Origin: Botryllus schlosseri
Lineage: Eukaryota; Chordata; Ascidiacea; Stolidobranchia; Styelidae
Direction of reading: 5' to 3'
Length of the DNA: 20,180 nucleotides
Assembly (NCBI GenBank): GCA_000444245.1
Contig: ATSW01023595.1
Location: 1-20,180, forward strand
In this document: piece by piece, positions 7,701 to 16,290 of the stretch
Layout: the number at the start of each line of letters is the position of its first letter
Position numbering within the stretch: position 1 is the stretch's first letter
Translations under genes and position numbers: made by a program
Notes under the pieces: model-generated
What the model saw: only the letters and a program-made list of their open reading frames with translations
What the model was told of the DNA's origin: nothing
The model's database searches: none

Positions 7701-10361
7701 CTTCTTGGCCGACCTGCCGACATATCAATTTTACATGCTGGAACAGCCAGGTTGTCAGAGACCGAACCAGACAAAGATTTCACAGATTACTGTCGCTGGA
7801 TATTTTCAAAATTGTACTACATACAACAAATTAGTATAAGCAAAAGGATTAATTCAATCCGTTCATATAACCAAGCAGTATGGAAAATCAACTTACAGAA
7901 GATCAGCGGACTTCTCAAACTGGACCACTTCCTTTGTACCAGCAGGCTCCGGTCGAATGACATCTGCACTGACTTCTACATATTTTGGTTTGGACCTCGA
8001 TGTTTCTCGTCTGCGAATCACACAATATTCTTAAACAACACCATCGAAGAAGATAAATAAAGATATCTATTACTTGATAGGTTCTGGAGCACGGCCACCT
8101 TCAAAAAGCTTCTTGGTAGCTTTCAAATCAACTTGATATTCCATGTCATCCTTTGCACCCGGTTCGCTAGATTTGATCTGCAATTAGACACCATTCTGTA
8201 TTTTGATCAGGGTCAATTTATTGCGCGTCCGTACCACGTCGACGCTGGATGCCTCGCTGGATTCGCTGCTGCGTGGGGAGGCAGTGGCCGCTGCAGCCCG
8301 TTGGCGTCTCGCCTCCTCCTCGCGCTGTCTTATTTTGTTCTTCGGCACGTAGTTCTCAACTTTATTCGGAGATTCGAAAATAGAACGTGCTGATTTGATA
8401 TCAATAGCGGTCTCGTACTCGGGTTCTTCCTGTTCAGAAAAAAATAACACTGAGCAACAGTTTGAAGATTGCTAAGGGTTCATCCGAGGCAATAAATGAA
8501 GGACTGTCTAAGCATACTTTGCAAAAATCGGGAATGACTAATTTCCCTCAAGGCTCAAAAAACTAACCTCTCGTCCTAATGGAGGATATGAAAGACTGGT
8601 TATTGAAATAGTAACATGTTCTGGTTACAACCAAACCACAAGCACGTAAAAATAGATTTCCATACCAGCATTGTAAAAAAAAACAGATGAATGGCATTTA
8701 GCAAGATTACTCCACTTATAAAACCTAGAACCTCAGGCAGACGAGCTTGCATCAAGCCATTAATTTCACTCAAATCCATAAACAACTCACTCTAGCTCCA
8801 GCAACCGTGGATCGAATGACCTCAGTAGGTTCTGACGCATTGTCTGCTGAAACCGGATCAGACTTCTTGACAGCAACAGGTTTCTTGGGCACTGGTTTAG
8901 GAGTTAGGTCCGCTTCCTTAGCGACAGAGAAAGCACACAAAACATAAAAATATGATCATGTTACCCAATCGCGTGACAAAAGCCGTCGCTGAGCAATATT
9001 TAGAGAGGAACATAAATTATGCAGACACAAAATATGCAATTGCAATATGAGTATTGGCGAGCATCTACGGCACACTTGGATGTGCGTCAAACCGATTTAC
9101 TTAAACACATCTTGCAACCATCATCACTGTACAAATTAGTGGTCGAGCAATATATATGGACCTGTAACAATGATATGAATGCAATTGAAGGACATGTGCA
9201 TTGCAGTTCAATGCATCAGGATCATTGCTGAATGATTCATTTGATAAGGATGTATGTGAAAGAACTACGAAAATATTATATTTGGATATTAACACTGGCC
9301 CAGTTATCAGTTTGATGGCAGAATTTGACTCTAAGTAGGATGCAAAACAAGACTCGTATATATACACAGAATCACACGTCTCACCTTACTGCGCTCGAAC
9401 ATACTACGGACTGATCGAAGGTCCACAGATGGGACATAATCGGCCTCTTCTTTAGTGCCAGCGGGTGGCGGTTTGACAACTTCCGCGTCGCTCATCTCAT
9501 CAGACGTATGACTGCGATCGGGGCTTTTGCTTTTCGATATTAACCGAGAGTCGTTGTCCTCGTAGTAATAGTTCACTTCCGCGTGTTCCAACACGACCAC
9601 GTCAGGATCGCCAAACTTTTTCGGAGATCTTCCTCGGGGAGAAGAACCTCGATTCGACGAGCTCGAGTTACGAGACGATGTACGGACGGGGGACGGAGAT
9701 TTGGAGGAGCTTACAGAGAGACGGCCACGATTTACCGGAGAAGGAGTAGATTGGCTACGTGGGGATCTACGGCGAAAGCTGGCGCTGGAAGCTGAAAGAT
9801 GAAAGTTTATGTTTATGTGTTTCTCGGAAAGATAATCAAGAACACACTGCACGTGGGCACACGCAATCCATACAACTAAATTATTCCTATCATGCAACTC
9901 CGCCATATAATAAACTGTGCAAGAAACTCTGCATCTTATCCTCTATATCGCAGCTATCAATAATACAGGCGAGCAGCCAGACTACAGAGGACAGAATCAT
10001 CAATTAACTGAAAATTGACAGGATATGCAGCATGTTTCCATCCAGATCAAAAGTGATTTCCTAACTGAACACGATACGTATATATGGCCCTGCCCAGTGC
10101 CCAATACTGTTCAGATTTTGATTCATGCATGCAACTTACGATTAACCGATTAGATAACTTACATCTGCTCGACCGGCCGCTACGCGGTGAAGAAGTGTCT
10201 GCCTCAAATACTTTTTTTGCTTGTTCGAGGTCGATGCTAGCCTTGTAGTTGGGAGTCTCCTTCGTTCCCGCAGGTGGAGAGCGAACGATGCTTTGATCTT
10301 GTTTCTCAGAACCGTCTCCTTCTGGGTTCGTTTCTATTGCTAGGTCTGCAGTGTTCTGTTT
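3993..10361 (-). CDS. repeat-bearing scaffold protein with DPF clathrin-adaptor tail (whole gene, 5' incomplete)
   Basis: This multi-exon gene is assembled by eye from minus-strand exons at 10361-10163, 9791-9385, 8916-8791, 8429-8235, 8177-8074, 8010-7897, 7713-7575, 7424-7317, 7010-6684, (5953-5924), 5837-5748 and 4727-3993. Every junction is GT-AG and all phases agree, giving one open frame of about 847-857 residues to a TGA stop. Protein order: five ~30-residue repeats with core P-A-G-T-K-E, an aromatic residue, D-L/I and F-E; a Ser/Pro/Arg-rich insert between repeats 1 and 2; a basic coiled stretch (RQREEEARRQR); a Glu/Asp-rich region; and a C-terminal tail with DPF/PFD motifs. The tail implies binding to AP-2 or clathrin and so a peripheral, membrane-trafficking or cortical role; this is inference. 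The repeats recall the D-[VL]-x-x-x-R-x-x-F-E core of Xin actin-binding repeats, but only weakly. The initiator exon is not identified. I know no named family with this layout. Confidence 0.8.
4728..5747 (-). other. intron before the terminal exon
   Basis: No phase-compatible exon was found. A long pyrimidine tract on the minus strand (about 5180-5216 in + coordinates is the purine complement) leads to an acceptor-like site, but the frame after it has no donor. The stretch also contains a perfect 14-bp inverted repeat (5621-5671, listed separately) and a short AT dinucleotide run near 4797-4808. Confidence 0.5.
5621..5671. repeat. perfect 14-bp inverted repeat (hairpin)
   Basis: CGTTACTCGAATGC (5621-5634) and its exact reverse complement GCATTCGAGTAACG (5658-5671) are separated by 23 bp. 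They lie in the intron just 3' (in gene sense) of the 30-residue cassette exon. They could form a stem in the pre-mRNA or be the ends of a small lost element; no target duplication was seen. Confidence 0.8.
5748..5837 (-). CDS. scaffold gene exon: 30-residue acidic cassette
   Basis: Acceptor AATTGCGTTTCCAG, donor CAAGCT|GTGAGTTGG; 90 nt, phase 0 at both ends. It reads TVLVAENDIAQEYETY, then TNVIDYSEEVQHQA. The segment EYETYTNVIDY resembles the EYETAIDI part of repeat 3, so it may be a decayed sixth repeat; that is speculative. Inclusion or skipping would keep the frame. Confidence 0.6.
5924..5953 (-). CDS. scaffold gene: possible 10-residue micro-exon
   Basis: A strong acceptor (GATTTTTCTCTGCAG) is followed by CAAGAAGAACCAGCG, reading QEEPAAAVVP to a donor-like CCG|GTGCGAG, 30 nt and phase 0 at both ends. 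An alternative donor at GCG|GTAGTT gives 21 nt, also in phase. The frame runs on to a stop 16 codons later, so the exon's end is uncertain and it may not be used at all. Confidence 0.35.
6014..6234 (+). CDS. candidate small + strand gene nested in an intron (unrecognised)
   Basis: On the strand opposite the scaffold gene, ATG follows an acceptor-like CTGGCAG and reads MERIREVGKQQQEDKNK to an ideal donor AAGAG|GTAAGTTC (6066). A 56-bp intron to CACCTAG (6122) restores the frame, continuing SEEENAHMQDFMSTIAK, SRVDTFGTQSYEYLPTGSK and TAA (6232-6234). Even without splicing, METPRSEEENAH... from 6109 is open for 41 codons. The composition (charged helix, then polar tail) is protein-like, but I recognise no family. 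The region lies in the intron between minus exons 6684 and 5953. It could be a tiny nested gene, a fragment of an inserted element, or chance. No poly(A) signal follows closely. Confidence 0.25.
6684..7010 (-). CDS. scaffold gene exon: acidic region
   Basis: Acceptor GAATAATGCTTCAG, donor CCGGAG|GTTTGC; 327 nt, phase 0 at both ends. It encodes a long Asp/Glu/Ser-rich, low-hydrophobicity stretch (DLVVDLVESDESEEAQLS; DGIDEDLSYHDAEDQLHS; DKETADSEGEREPE), probably disordered, with many casein kinase 2-like S-x-x-E/D sites (e.g. SVSSEDLVE). It spaces the repeats from the DPF tail. Confidence 0.75.
7025..7053. repeat. 8-bp inverted repeat beside a splice acceptor
   Basis: GTGATTTA (7025-7032) and TAAATCAC (7046-7053) are exact reverse complements separated by 13 bp, placed 15-43 bp upstream (minus sense) of the acidic exon's first base. 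A stem here could mask or position the branch-point region of that intron. Confidence 0.5.
7317..7424 (-). CDS. scaffold gene exon: probable 36-residue cassette
   Basis: A good acceptor (CCAATTTCCTTCCCGTAG) opens a 108-nt exon ending AAGAAG|GTGTGAG, phase 0 at both ends, so it can be included or skipped without changing frame. It reads RHTSQNDLATENVMSS, then PDRNITKISTVEITMTSVKK: Ser/Thr-rich, without a known domain. A second, stronger donor lies two bases downstream (GTGAGTG), but using it would put the next exon out of frame. Confidence 0.55.
7575..7713 (-). CDS. scaffold gene exon: end of repeat 5 and charged helix
   Basis: Acceptor GATATGTCGGCAG, donor CATCAG|GTAAGAC; 139 nt, phase 2 in, phase 0 out. 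It completes repeat 5 with SAKKRFEST and continues with a charged, probably helical segment (DPIDMQEEKRLVMQKEQE, VKEEVHQ). Both splice sites are near consensus. Confidence 0.8.
7897..8010 (-). CDS. scaffold gene exon: linker and first half of repeat 5
   Basis: Acceptor TGTGTGATTCGCAG, donor CTTCT|GTAAGTTG; 114 nt, phase 2 in, phase 2 out. It encodes RETSRSKPKYVEVSAD, then VIRPEPAGTKEVVQFEKSAD, the start of repeat 5. The codon for the Leu after D is split across the next intron, so this repeat is interrupted inside its D-L core, unlike repeat 3. Confidence 0.8.
8074..8177 (-). CDS. scaffold gene exon: repeat 4
   Basis: Acceptor GTGTCTAATTGCAG, donor ATCAA|GTAATA; 104 nt, phase 0 in, phase 2 out. 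Repeat 4 is whole within this exon but slightly shortened: SSEPGAKDDMEYQ, then VDLKATKKLFEGG, then RAPEPIK. This exon is too short to stand out as an open frame and was found by its repeat and splice sites. Confidence 0.8.
8235..8429 (-). CDS. scaffold gene exon: rest of repeat 3 and basic coil
   Basis: Acceptor TTTTTTTCTGAACAG, donor GACGTG|GTACGG; 195 nt, phase 0 at both ends. It encodes EEPEYETAIDIKSARSIFES, completing repeat 3, then a helical, highly charged stretch (NKIRQREEEARRQRAAAAT) and a Ser-rich linker (SPRSSESSEASS). The open frame continues past the donor into the intron, so the donor was placed by phase agreement with the next exon. Confidence 0.8.
8791..8916 (-). CDS. scaffold gene exon: Lys/Pro linker and start of repeat 3
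   Basis: Acceptor CTTTCTCTGTCGCTAAG, donor AGA|GTGAGTTG; 126 nt, phase 0 at both ends. It encodes a Lys/Pro-rich linker (TPKPVPKKPVAVKK) and ends with the first half of repeat 3, EVIRSTVAGAR, whose second half is in the next exon. The junction falls just after the AGTK/AGAR block. Confidence 0.75.
9385..9791 (-). CDS. scaffold gene exon: SP/SR-rich insert and repeat 2
   Basis: Acceptor TTTCATCTTTCAG, donor AGTAAG|GTGAGA; phase 1 in, phase 0 out. The first ~70 residues are Ser, Arg and Pro rich with many S-P dipeptides (RRRSPRSQSTPSPV, SSKSPSPVRTSS), a likely disordered and phosphorylated stretch (CDK/MAPK-type sites). A short acidic-aromatic patch (NYYYEDND) follows, then repeat 2: VVKPPPAGTKEEADY, then VDLRSVRSMFERSK. 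It is the second largest coding exon and its repeat is the best match to repeat 1. Confidence 0.85.
10163..10361 (-). CDS. scaffold gene exon: repeat 1
   Basis: The exon follows the acceptor ATGTTTTCGCAG and ends at the strong donor AGAT|GTAAGTT. It enters in phase 0 and leaves in phase 1, matching the next exon. It encodes an acidic/polar lead (NTADLAIETNPEGDGSEKQD) and repeat 1: RSPPAGTKETPNYK, then SIDLEQAKKVFEAD, then a Ser/Arg-rich linker. There is no in-frame Met, so at least one further 5' exon must exist. Just possibly this is ATG-CGG|GTAACG at about 11260, which would be in phase. Confidence 0.8.
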
Positions 10362-12456
10362 CTGCGAAAACATTTCATTCCATGTTAACATGACAAGCCG
10401 GCTAGAACGTTACCAAACAGAAAATCCCTGTATAAGCTATAATTCCTGTGTAACATAACGCATCTATGAGCCTACTACCTAATCACGCTCATGAATACAG
10501 TTGGGTGTTCCAAGTTCCTAATCTTTGCGAGGCAAGCATACAGTCTTACTTAGATTCAATTGATCAAGAACAAAATCAACACAGATAGCTGGTACTTGAC
10601 TCCGAAATAGAACATGCACAATCCCACAATGGTGATTGATATTATCAATTTATCTCAATAAATATTATATACAAACCACAGGATGCGATGCTTTGAAGCA
10701 ATCTTATCAGCATAACAGCTTCTAATTTAATTTTCAAATGGATGCAGGCACAGTGATTGCTTGCGCAAAGTTTACCAGAGAGTACTAATGTTTCCATTTG
10801 AGAAGTTTGAGCTATTGATATTCATATATACAGTAGTTCCATTAGACAGGGATCCTTGACTTATTCATGAGAAGGGCAAGTTGATATAATGGGCAGAGGC
10901 TGTTTGCCATTGAACTTAATAATGTAAAAGAATAGACGAAGTTAGCTACAAGGGCTGCCTGGGAGAGCTTAACTCTACTGAAACATAGTAAAAACCAAAC
11001 TATATATTTCTCTTGGCGGCAAGTCATCAATGAAGACGTTGTTGAACACTACATGGAGATAACTTATCTTTGCACAAAAACAGTGCTTAATACAGCTGTA
11101 GCTCATGTGTTGTTTACGCTCTACTACAATAATGACTGTGCAGTAAGTACTAAACACATCCTGGTATCGGAATGAACATCACTAGAGCAACGCCAACGTT
11201 GCCTCTCATTTAAATCCACACTGACACAGACGAATGTCCCAACCATGAAAAACGAACGTTACCCGCATATTACTTCCTAATACCGTGGGTCGGCAGAAAT
11301 TAGTGCAATCAACGTGCGCATCACCAATCCACATACCGGGAGTACAATGCTTCCGCTGCGTGAATTATTGAACAGACTCAAACCTGACTATCGATCCTCA
11401 CCTCGTTCACCTGTGTGTTTATATACGCAATAGATACAGACAAGAGAATATGCTTCTACGCCTTGATGTTTTAGGCACAATCGCCACTTATCGCCTTGAT
11501 ACAAAGCGCGACCCCAATAAAAACAAAAACTCCACCAATCAATGTAGGAAAGATTGCAGGATTCGATTAACCCGCACAATCACAATAGCGAAAGCAAGAT
11601 ACACGCTGATTTGAATTATAGAGTAACAGCGTTCTACACGGTCGTTCGTCGTAGAGCTTGTAACCTTTCAAACAGAGCAACAACCTCATTTCGCAACGCA
11701 GCACTTAGATTATACACGCGAACAGCCTGTAACCGCTATCACACATCTGTCAAGCGAAGATGTAACTATGCACACTGCACAGTTGCACACACCATGCAAC
11801 TGCGGGCGGTGTAACCAGACTGGAATGCTCATCACGATACGGATGTAAAACATTCCACTGTCTAACCTAAAGCAAATCCATGACAGACATTGCGCGAACG
11901 CCATAAACGTGCGATTCGATTATGACGTCACTCTCATGAAATTTCGACTCGTATCCGCAAAGCGCAATGAGCTCGAAACGTATTTCAGCATCTCGAAGCA
12001 ATTTCAGGCATGAACGAGAGCCTTTGGAAACATTCATTTGAAAGTAAAGCACATTTAATCTCGAACATTAATCCAATATCCCGGGGGAATCGTTCCAATC
12101 TTGATACTGGAGGACTACGCCGTTTCATTTTATTGCGATTGAATCCCACACCCGACAATCTTTTACTCGTTAAATCGGATGTGAAACATCGCATTTCTTG
12201 GTTCACCGGAGGGCAGAGCTGATTCCTGAGTCACTCCTGTATTCTACACCCTATCGTGCTGAATAGCTTGATCAACACTCCTCGAGATTGTACAAAAACT
12301 GGGTTTTGTCGGCCTTGTTTCGTTCAAATGGTCTTGTTCTGGTATTCGGATATTTGCGCGTGATACCTATCGAGTTGGAATATTGACTCGATGCGATGGC
12401 GTTAATACGACCGATCGAGATGATTACCTATCATCGTATCAGCATGACGTCATACA
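10362..12456. other. upstream intron or 5' region of the scaffold gene; no exon assigned
   Basis: A coding exon ending in phase 0 must lie upstream of 10361. Candidates seen are a minimal ATG-CGG|GTAACG near 11260 and a donor-like AACGAG|GTGAGG near 11399; neither is supported by a recognisable protein. The minus-strand frame 11867-12052 and the frames around 12010-12222 are open but without known domains. Two full TGACGTCA elements occur at 11923 and 12445. Confidence 0.35.
11923..11930. promoter_or_regulatory. full CRE-type palindrome TGACGTCA
   Basis: A perfect CREB/ATF consensus palindrome. Further exact copies are at 1740-1747 (inside the hAT element), 12445-12452 (beside the LINE) and 14938-14945. 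Function is not shown; three of the four lie in the region upstream of the scaffold gene. Confidence 0.3.
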
Positions 12457-13373
12457 GCAGAAAGGCACATATTAAAAGCAATGAACAAGGAAAGGTCACC
12501 GGGCTCAGATGGCCGAACAGTGGAATTCTACCTCACTATGTGGCAAAGCATTGGTAGGAGATTAACGGAACTTATTAACAACGCGATACTATTCGGGAAC
12601 ATACCGCGTAGTTGGAAATGTGCCAAAATTATCTTGATTCACAAGGGAAAAGACAAAAAGAATTTGGCGAATTGGCGGCCCATTTCGCTGCTAAACACGG
12701 ACTACAAAGTAATGGCAAAAATTCTCAAGAACAGACTGGTTGAGGAAATTTCGAGCAACATCAACAAGACACAAAAAGCGGGACTCCCCGGGAGACAGAG
12801 GGACGCGGTTCATAACAATGTAAGCGTAATTGTTAATTATCACCAAGAAAAACCCTTGGAAGGTCACATAATGACTGTAGAGTGTAGATGCACGGAAATC
12901 CTTTGATAAGGTCGACCACCAAATGCTTTTCAAAGTCCTCAATAAATTGCCCGTCACGAGGGAAACGCTTAACGTGATCAAAGCCATATACGATAATCCT
13001 ATTGCGATCCTTGAAGTTAACGGCTACGATGTAGCCAATAGAAATTGTACCAGGGGCATAAGACAAAGAGATGAAGAAAAGACGCTTACTTGAAGAACAA
13101 ATGCAAATTCTGCCAACACGAAAAAGATACCCTGCACCATACCTTACCTTCGCGGAGTGTGCAACTTACAAAAAACTTTTCTCTCTTGTCATACGAGATC
13201 TTGAGAACGACCTGCAAACGGCTATCGACGCTACACCAGACGAAATCATGCGCAACGTATACGACGGACCGCAAGCTCCGACGATAAAAGCTTTTATGAA
13301 CGTCAAGCCCTAGTGTGGGGATGGAAAAATGCACTCGACATCCAAAACGAATACGCCCACATTGACCAACGCA

Positions 13374-13501
13374 ACGCATCAACAATATACGTAGCAAAAT
13401 CTAAGCGGGACCACCCAACCTGCCATCCCATCCTCACAACCTTTCCCAAACCACGCATCAACAATATACGTAGCAAAATCTAAGCGGGACCACCCAACCT
13501 G
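13374..13501 (+). repeat. 79-bp-spaced repeat in the LINE 3' region
   Basis: An exact 49-bp block (core CAACAATATACGTAGCAAAA) occurs at 13374-13422 and 13453-13501, period 79 bp, each followed by a different C-rich tail. Tandem duplication in a LINE 3' UTR is common; the exact identity suggests it is young relative to the decayed coding part, or was copied at the same time. Confidence 0.85.
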
Positions 13502-13601
13502 TCCCACCCTCACCAACAACAACCCACCCCACCCCGAACACCCAACACACACACACATACACATACACCCTAACCATCCACCAACCATCAAAAACGATTA
13601 A

Positions 13602-13607
13602 AATAAA
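13602..13607 (+). promoter_or_regulatory. poly(A) signal of the LINE
   Basis: AATAAA lies after the C- and CA-rich 3' region (short CA run at about 13545-13566), marking the likely 3' end of the element near 13620. Confidence 0.5.
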
Positions 13608-13624
13608 GACTTCTAAAGCCTAAT

Positions 13625-13726
13625 ATGAACTATACGCGCATACGAGCGCCATCTACCAACGGCTTCAACTACGATCTCGACTACAAATTCGACTTCGGCA
13701 AAGGCAGCGATGAGATGACCCGATGA
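13625..13726 (+). other. 33-codon mini-frame with (TTC/TAC)-GA(C/T) periodicity
   Basis: Immediately after the LINE's poly(A) signal, ATG opens a short frame reading NGFNYDLDYKFDFGKGSD to TGA. The DNA shows a 6-bp-like alternation of TTC/TAC/CTC and GAC/GAT codons (13662-13698). It may be the true 3' end of the LINE or a neighbouring decayed repeat; a functional peptide is unlikely. Confidence 0.3.
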
Positions 13727-16290
13727 TGGGGACGAATCAAACCAAAAGATTTGCTTCTATGAAATTATTGCTATTTTATTTACATGTACAATGTACATAC
13801 TTGAATAAAAATCACAAATACGGTCTAAACCAAGCGCTGGTGAAGCATTATTACCTAAATCGATTGCTTATATACGCGAAACTCTTTCTGATAGGAATAT
13901 CCATCTATCGATCAAGGGATATCCTTGTCTTGTTTACAAGTCTTTACCTTGCTATAAACCCGTTTGCTTGAGATTATCAGATACTCGCAGCAATTGAAAA
14001 TTTTCCTGATGCCGTCCGAAATCCTTATGAAGCTGTCTCAGTCCCTAATTTGTGCGAAACGTCGGTTATGGTTCATCTTCGTATCCTATAGCTACGAATG
14101 ATGGATATCGGGTATGAATCGCCCAGACATACTACAATATCCCCGAATGATGGACAAGTGTGTGTTTTCAATTCACAAATGAAATTCCTGCATATATAGG
14201 TACTATTTCACGCTGAGGTGCCAGAAGCCTCCAGGAACGTTGATTGGAATGAACGAATCACTGTCCTCGGGTTATCGGATACCACATGCAGTTGTTGGTA
14301 GACATTCCATACGACGTATTATGCTTCAGAAATGGCCCTTGTTATTCCGTTTACATAAATCCTAAAGAACAGCTTAGGATGCGATTAAACCTAATTAATA
14401 CTTACGGAGTAGTTACGAAATTGCCGGTCGAACAGCGGCTTCTTAGGAAATAAACATTGCAACGCTACGAAGAACTAATTCACATTGACGTGTTTGGGTG
14501 ATCTCGAAAAATTCAATAAGCACTGCACGGTATCAAAATAACGTCACCACAATGACGAAATAAACGCCGCTGGTTACGCTTTATGATGAATGATGATATT
14601 ATTATTATATACAGTCTGTCGTTATCGAGCATGGGATGCATTAAAATTACTGTGACTGGAGTAGCGCGGTGGTAACCAGATTGAAGAACAAGGCAAGAAT
14701 GCGATGAGGGACAGAGATCAAGTACAGCCACGAAGCACACTAACGGTCGCGCGGACAGAGACCGAGCCGTTGGACAAAACCATATTAGGTAGACCTCGCC
14801 GGAATAGGATACTAGTGCAGAGCGCAACGACCGGAAGCGCGAAAACTACGCTACGCTACTTGATGAACACGTAATTCGCCTGCGATCGTGCTGCCTCGAA
14901 CGCTATTCAGTATTCCCGAAGGCGATTCGAAGAGAAGTGACGTCACATCACTGCGATCACAATTGTCTATCGATCCAGGTTTTGATACCATATAAGACAA
15001 ACAACACGGCGTGTTCTAAAAAATTTATACTCGAGCACTGAATATTTCAGAATCACCAGCAGACACTTAATACCTGTACGGGCCGTAAAACAATCAATTC
15101 AAATCGCTGCCAGACGCCGTGCAAAAACTCCCAAACACACCGCATTTTATCAAAACAACGACTTACGTACTACCGCTACGCCTGTCTCTCAGGTCTGCGT
15201 TACCGAGCTGCCGGCTTACCACATCACGGCAGATATACCGCTACATTCTTAGCGAGGGATATCGATCATAACGTCCTACGCGGTGGATATCTCGTACAGA
15301 CATGACGGTGCAAATCGCATTATGCTACCACACAGGTGCTAAGCGTAACATGGAACTAACAAACAGACTGCCATATCTATAAGGACACTGCCAAATGAGA
15401 ACAAAACAATCCTAACCGTCCTTGCCATTCGAGGGACGATTCGGAAACAAGAACCAAGTAGATATACCAACGATGGCCGCCAAAACACTCGCCTGTAATC
15501 TAATACGAAAAAAAAACTGACAACGCGTCCAACGCGCACGCGTAAATTCCGTAGCAATCACACGCGACCAAACAAATCCGACAATTACCACCGCCGTCGG
15601 CCTTGAACTTGCCTAAAAAAGGAGTCGGCGCGCCTATTTCGCCAATCAACCGGGCTCGCCAAATGTCTAATAGCCTGATACGCTACGGTGTTCAGAAAAA
15701 TTAAGCGTCGTCACGAAGATTGTGCGCCGAGTGACGTAACAGTTATCGAGGAAGCAATCGGAAAACATCATAACCGAAACGCACTTGTCGCCCGTTATCC
15801 AGACGCGAGAGAAATACAAGTGCGAAAACAAAGTCGAAAACGCCAATCGAGTGCTACCAAGTGCCGACAGATTTACTACAAGCACGGCCTTCCTTCCAAT
15901 CTATCACTCGCGCACACTAACGTAAACGGTCGACTGGTAGTCAATAATATAGTCATACCGACTACAAATGGTGCGACATTAAAGGAATTCGGTAGGAGTC
16001 GCGTTGGAAAAATAAAATATAGCACAGCCAGATACAACAAGCCATCGATTGTTAGCTTAACGACGGTCGATGGAAATGGGTCTACTTCTTTAGCTAAGTG
16101 TACGCAGCGGTGGACAGTAAATTATGTGGGATTAATGCTGTAATACGGAACAAGCTAGTTAAATCTACGTAATATCACGTTCTGTAGCGTGTTATGAGAA
16201 GCTTCAACAAACGGCGACGCCGATTCATAAAATGTAACAACGCGAGAAGCAGCAAACAAAGCAACCCAGGCCCGGAGCAATAAAAAAAAA
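13727..16290. other. gene-poor stretch
   Basis: No exon of a known family was recognised. A 151-codon + frame (15688-16143) begins at GTG, has no internal Met, is basic and lacks known motifs. On the minus strand, a donor-like AGTAC|GTAAGTCG near 15171 is preceded (minus sense) by a CpG-rich stretch with CCAAT-type boxes around 15600-15650. This would suit a non-coding first exon or promoter of a minus-strand gene, possibly the scaffold gene, but nothing ties it to one. A TGACGTCA lies at 14938-14945. Confidence 0.3.

Larger units (their letters stand above)
12457..13620 (+). mobile_element. L1/Tx1-like LINE remnant, internally deleted
   Basis: The first part encodes reverse transcriptase blocks in order: KERSPGSDGRTVEFY, then IILIHKGKDKKNLANWRPIS, LLNTDYKVMAKILKNRL and QKAGLPGRQRD. 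A frameshift near 12870-12900 moves the next block to another frame, VDARKSFDKVDHQMLF (RT motif A) to CTRGIRQRD. The sequence then jumps directly to the C-terminal zinc knuckle CKFCQHEKDTLHH, so the Y-x-D-D catalytic block and thumb are missing. A second frame change follows, leading to DLENDLQTAIDATPDE and a stop at 13313. The motif spelling fits the L1/Tx1 clade. The 3' part is C-rich with a poly(A) signal (13602) near its end. The 5' end is truncated; no target duplication was found. It is long dead. Confidence 0.85.

Noticed and set aside
7176-8060. Longest open frame in the window, + strand, 294 codons
   Set aside because: It runs antisense through three scaffold-gene exons and their introns, and its translation has no domain; the minus-strand exons have splice sites, repeats and matching phases.
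11480-11560. Minus-strand reading with a hydrophobic run (PTLIGGVFVFIGVALCIK)
   Set aside because: Resembles a transmembrane tail, but an in-frame stop lies just before it and no proper acceptor precedes it; probably chance.
13379-13591. Trp/Gly-rich minus-strand frame
   Set aside because: It is the antisense of the C- and CA-rich LINE 3' region; composition is due to the repeat.
15688-16143. 151-codon + strand frame
   Set aside because: It starts at GTG with no internal Met, has no known motif and no clear splice partners; left as unexplained open sequence.
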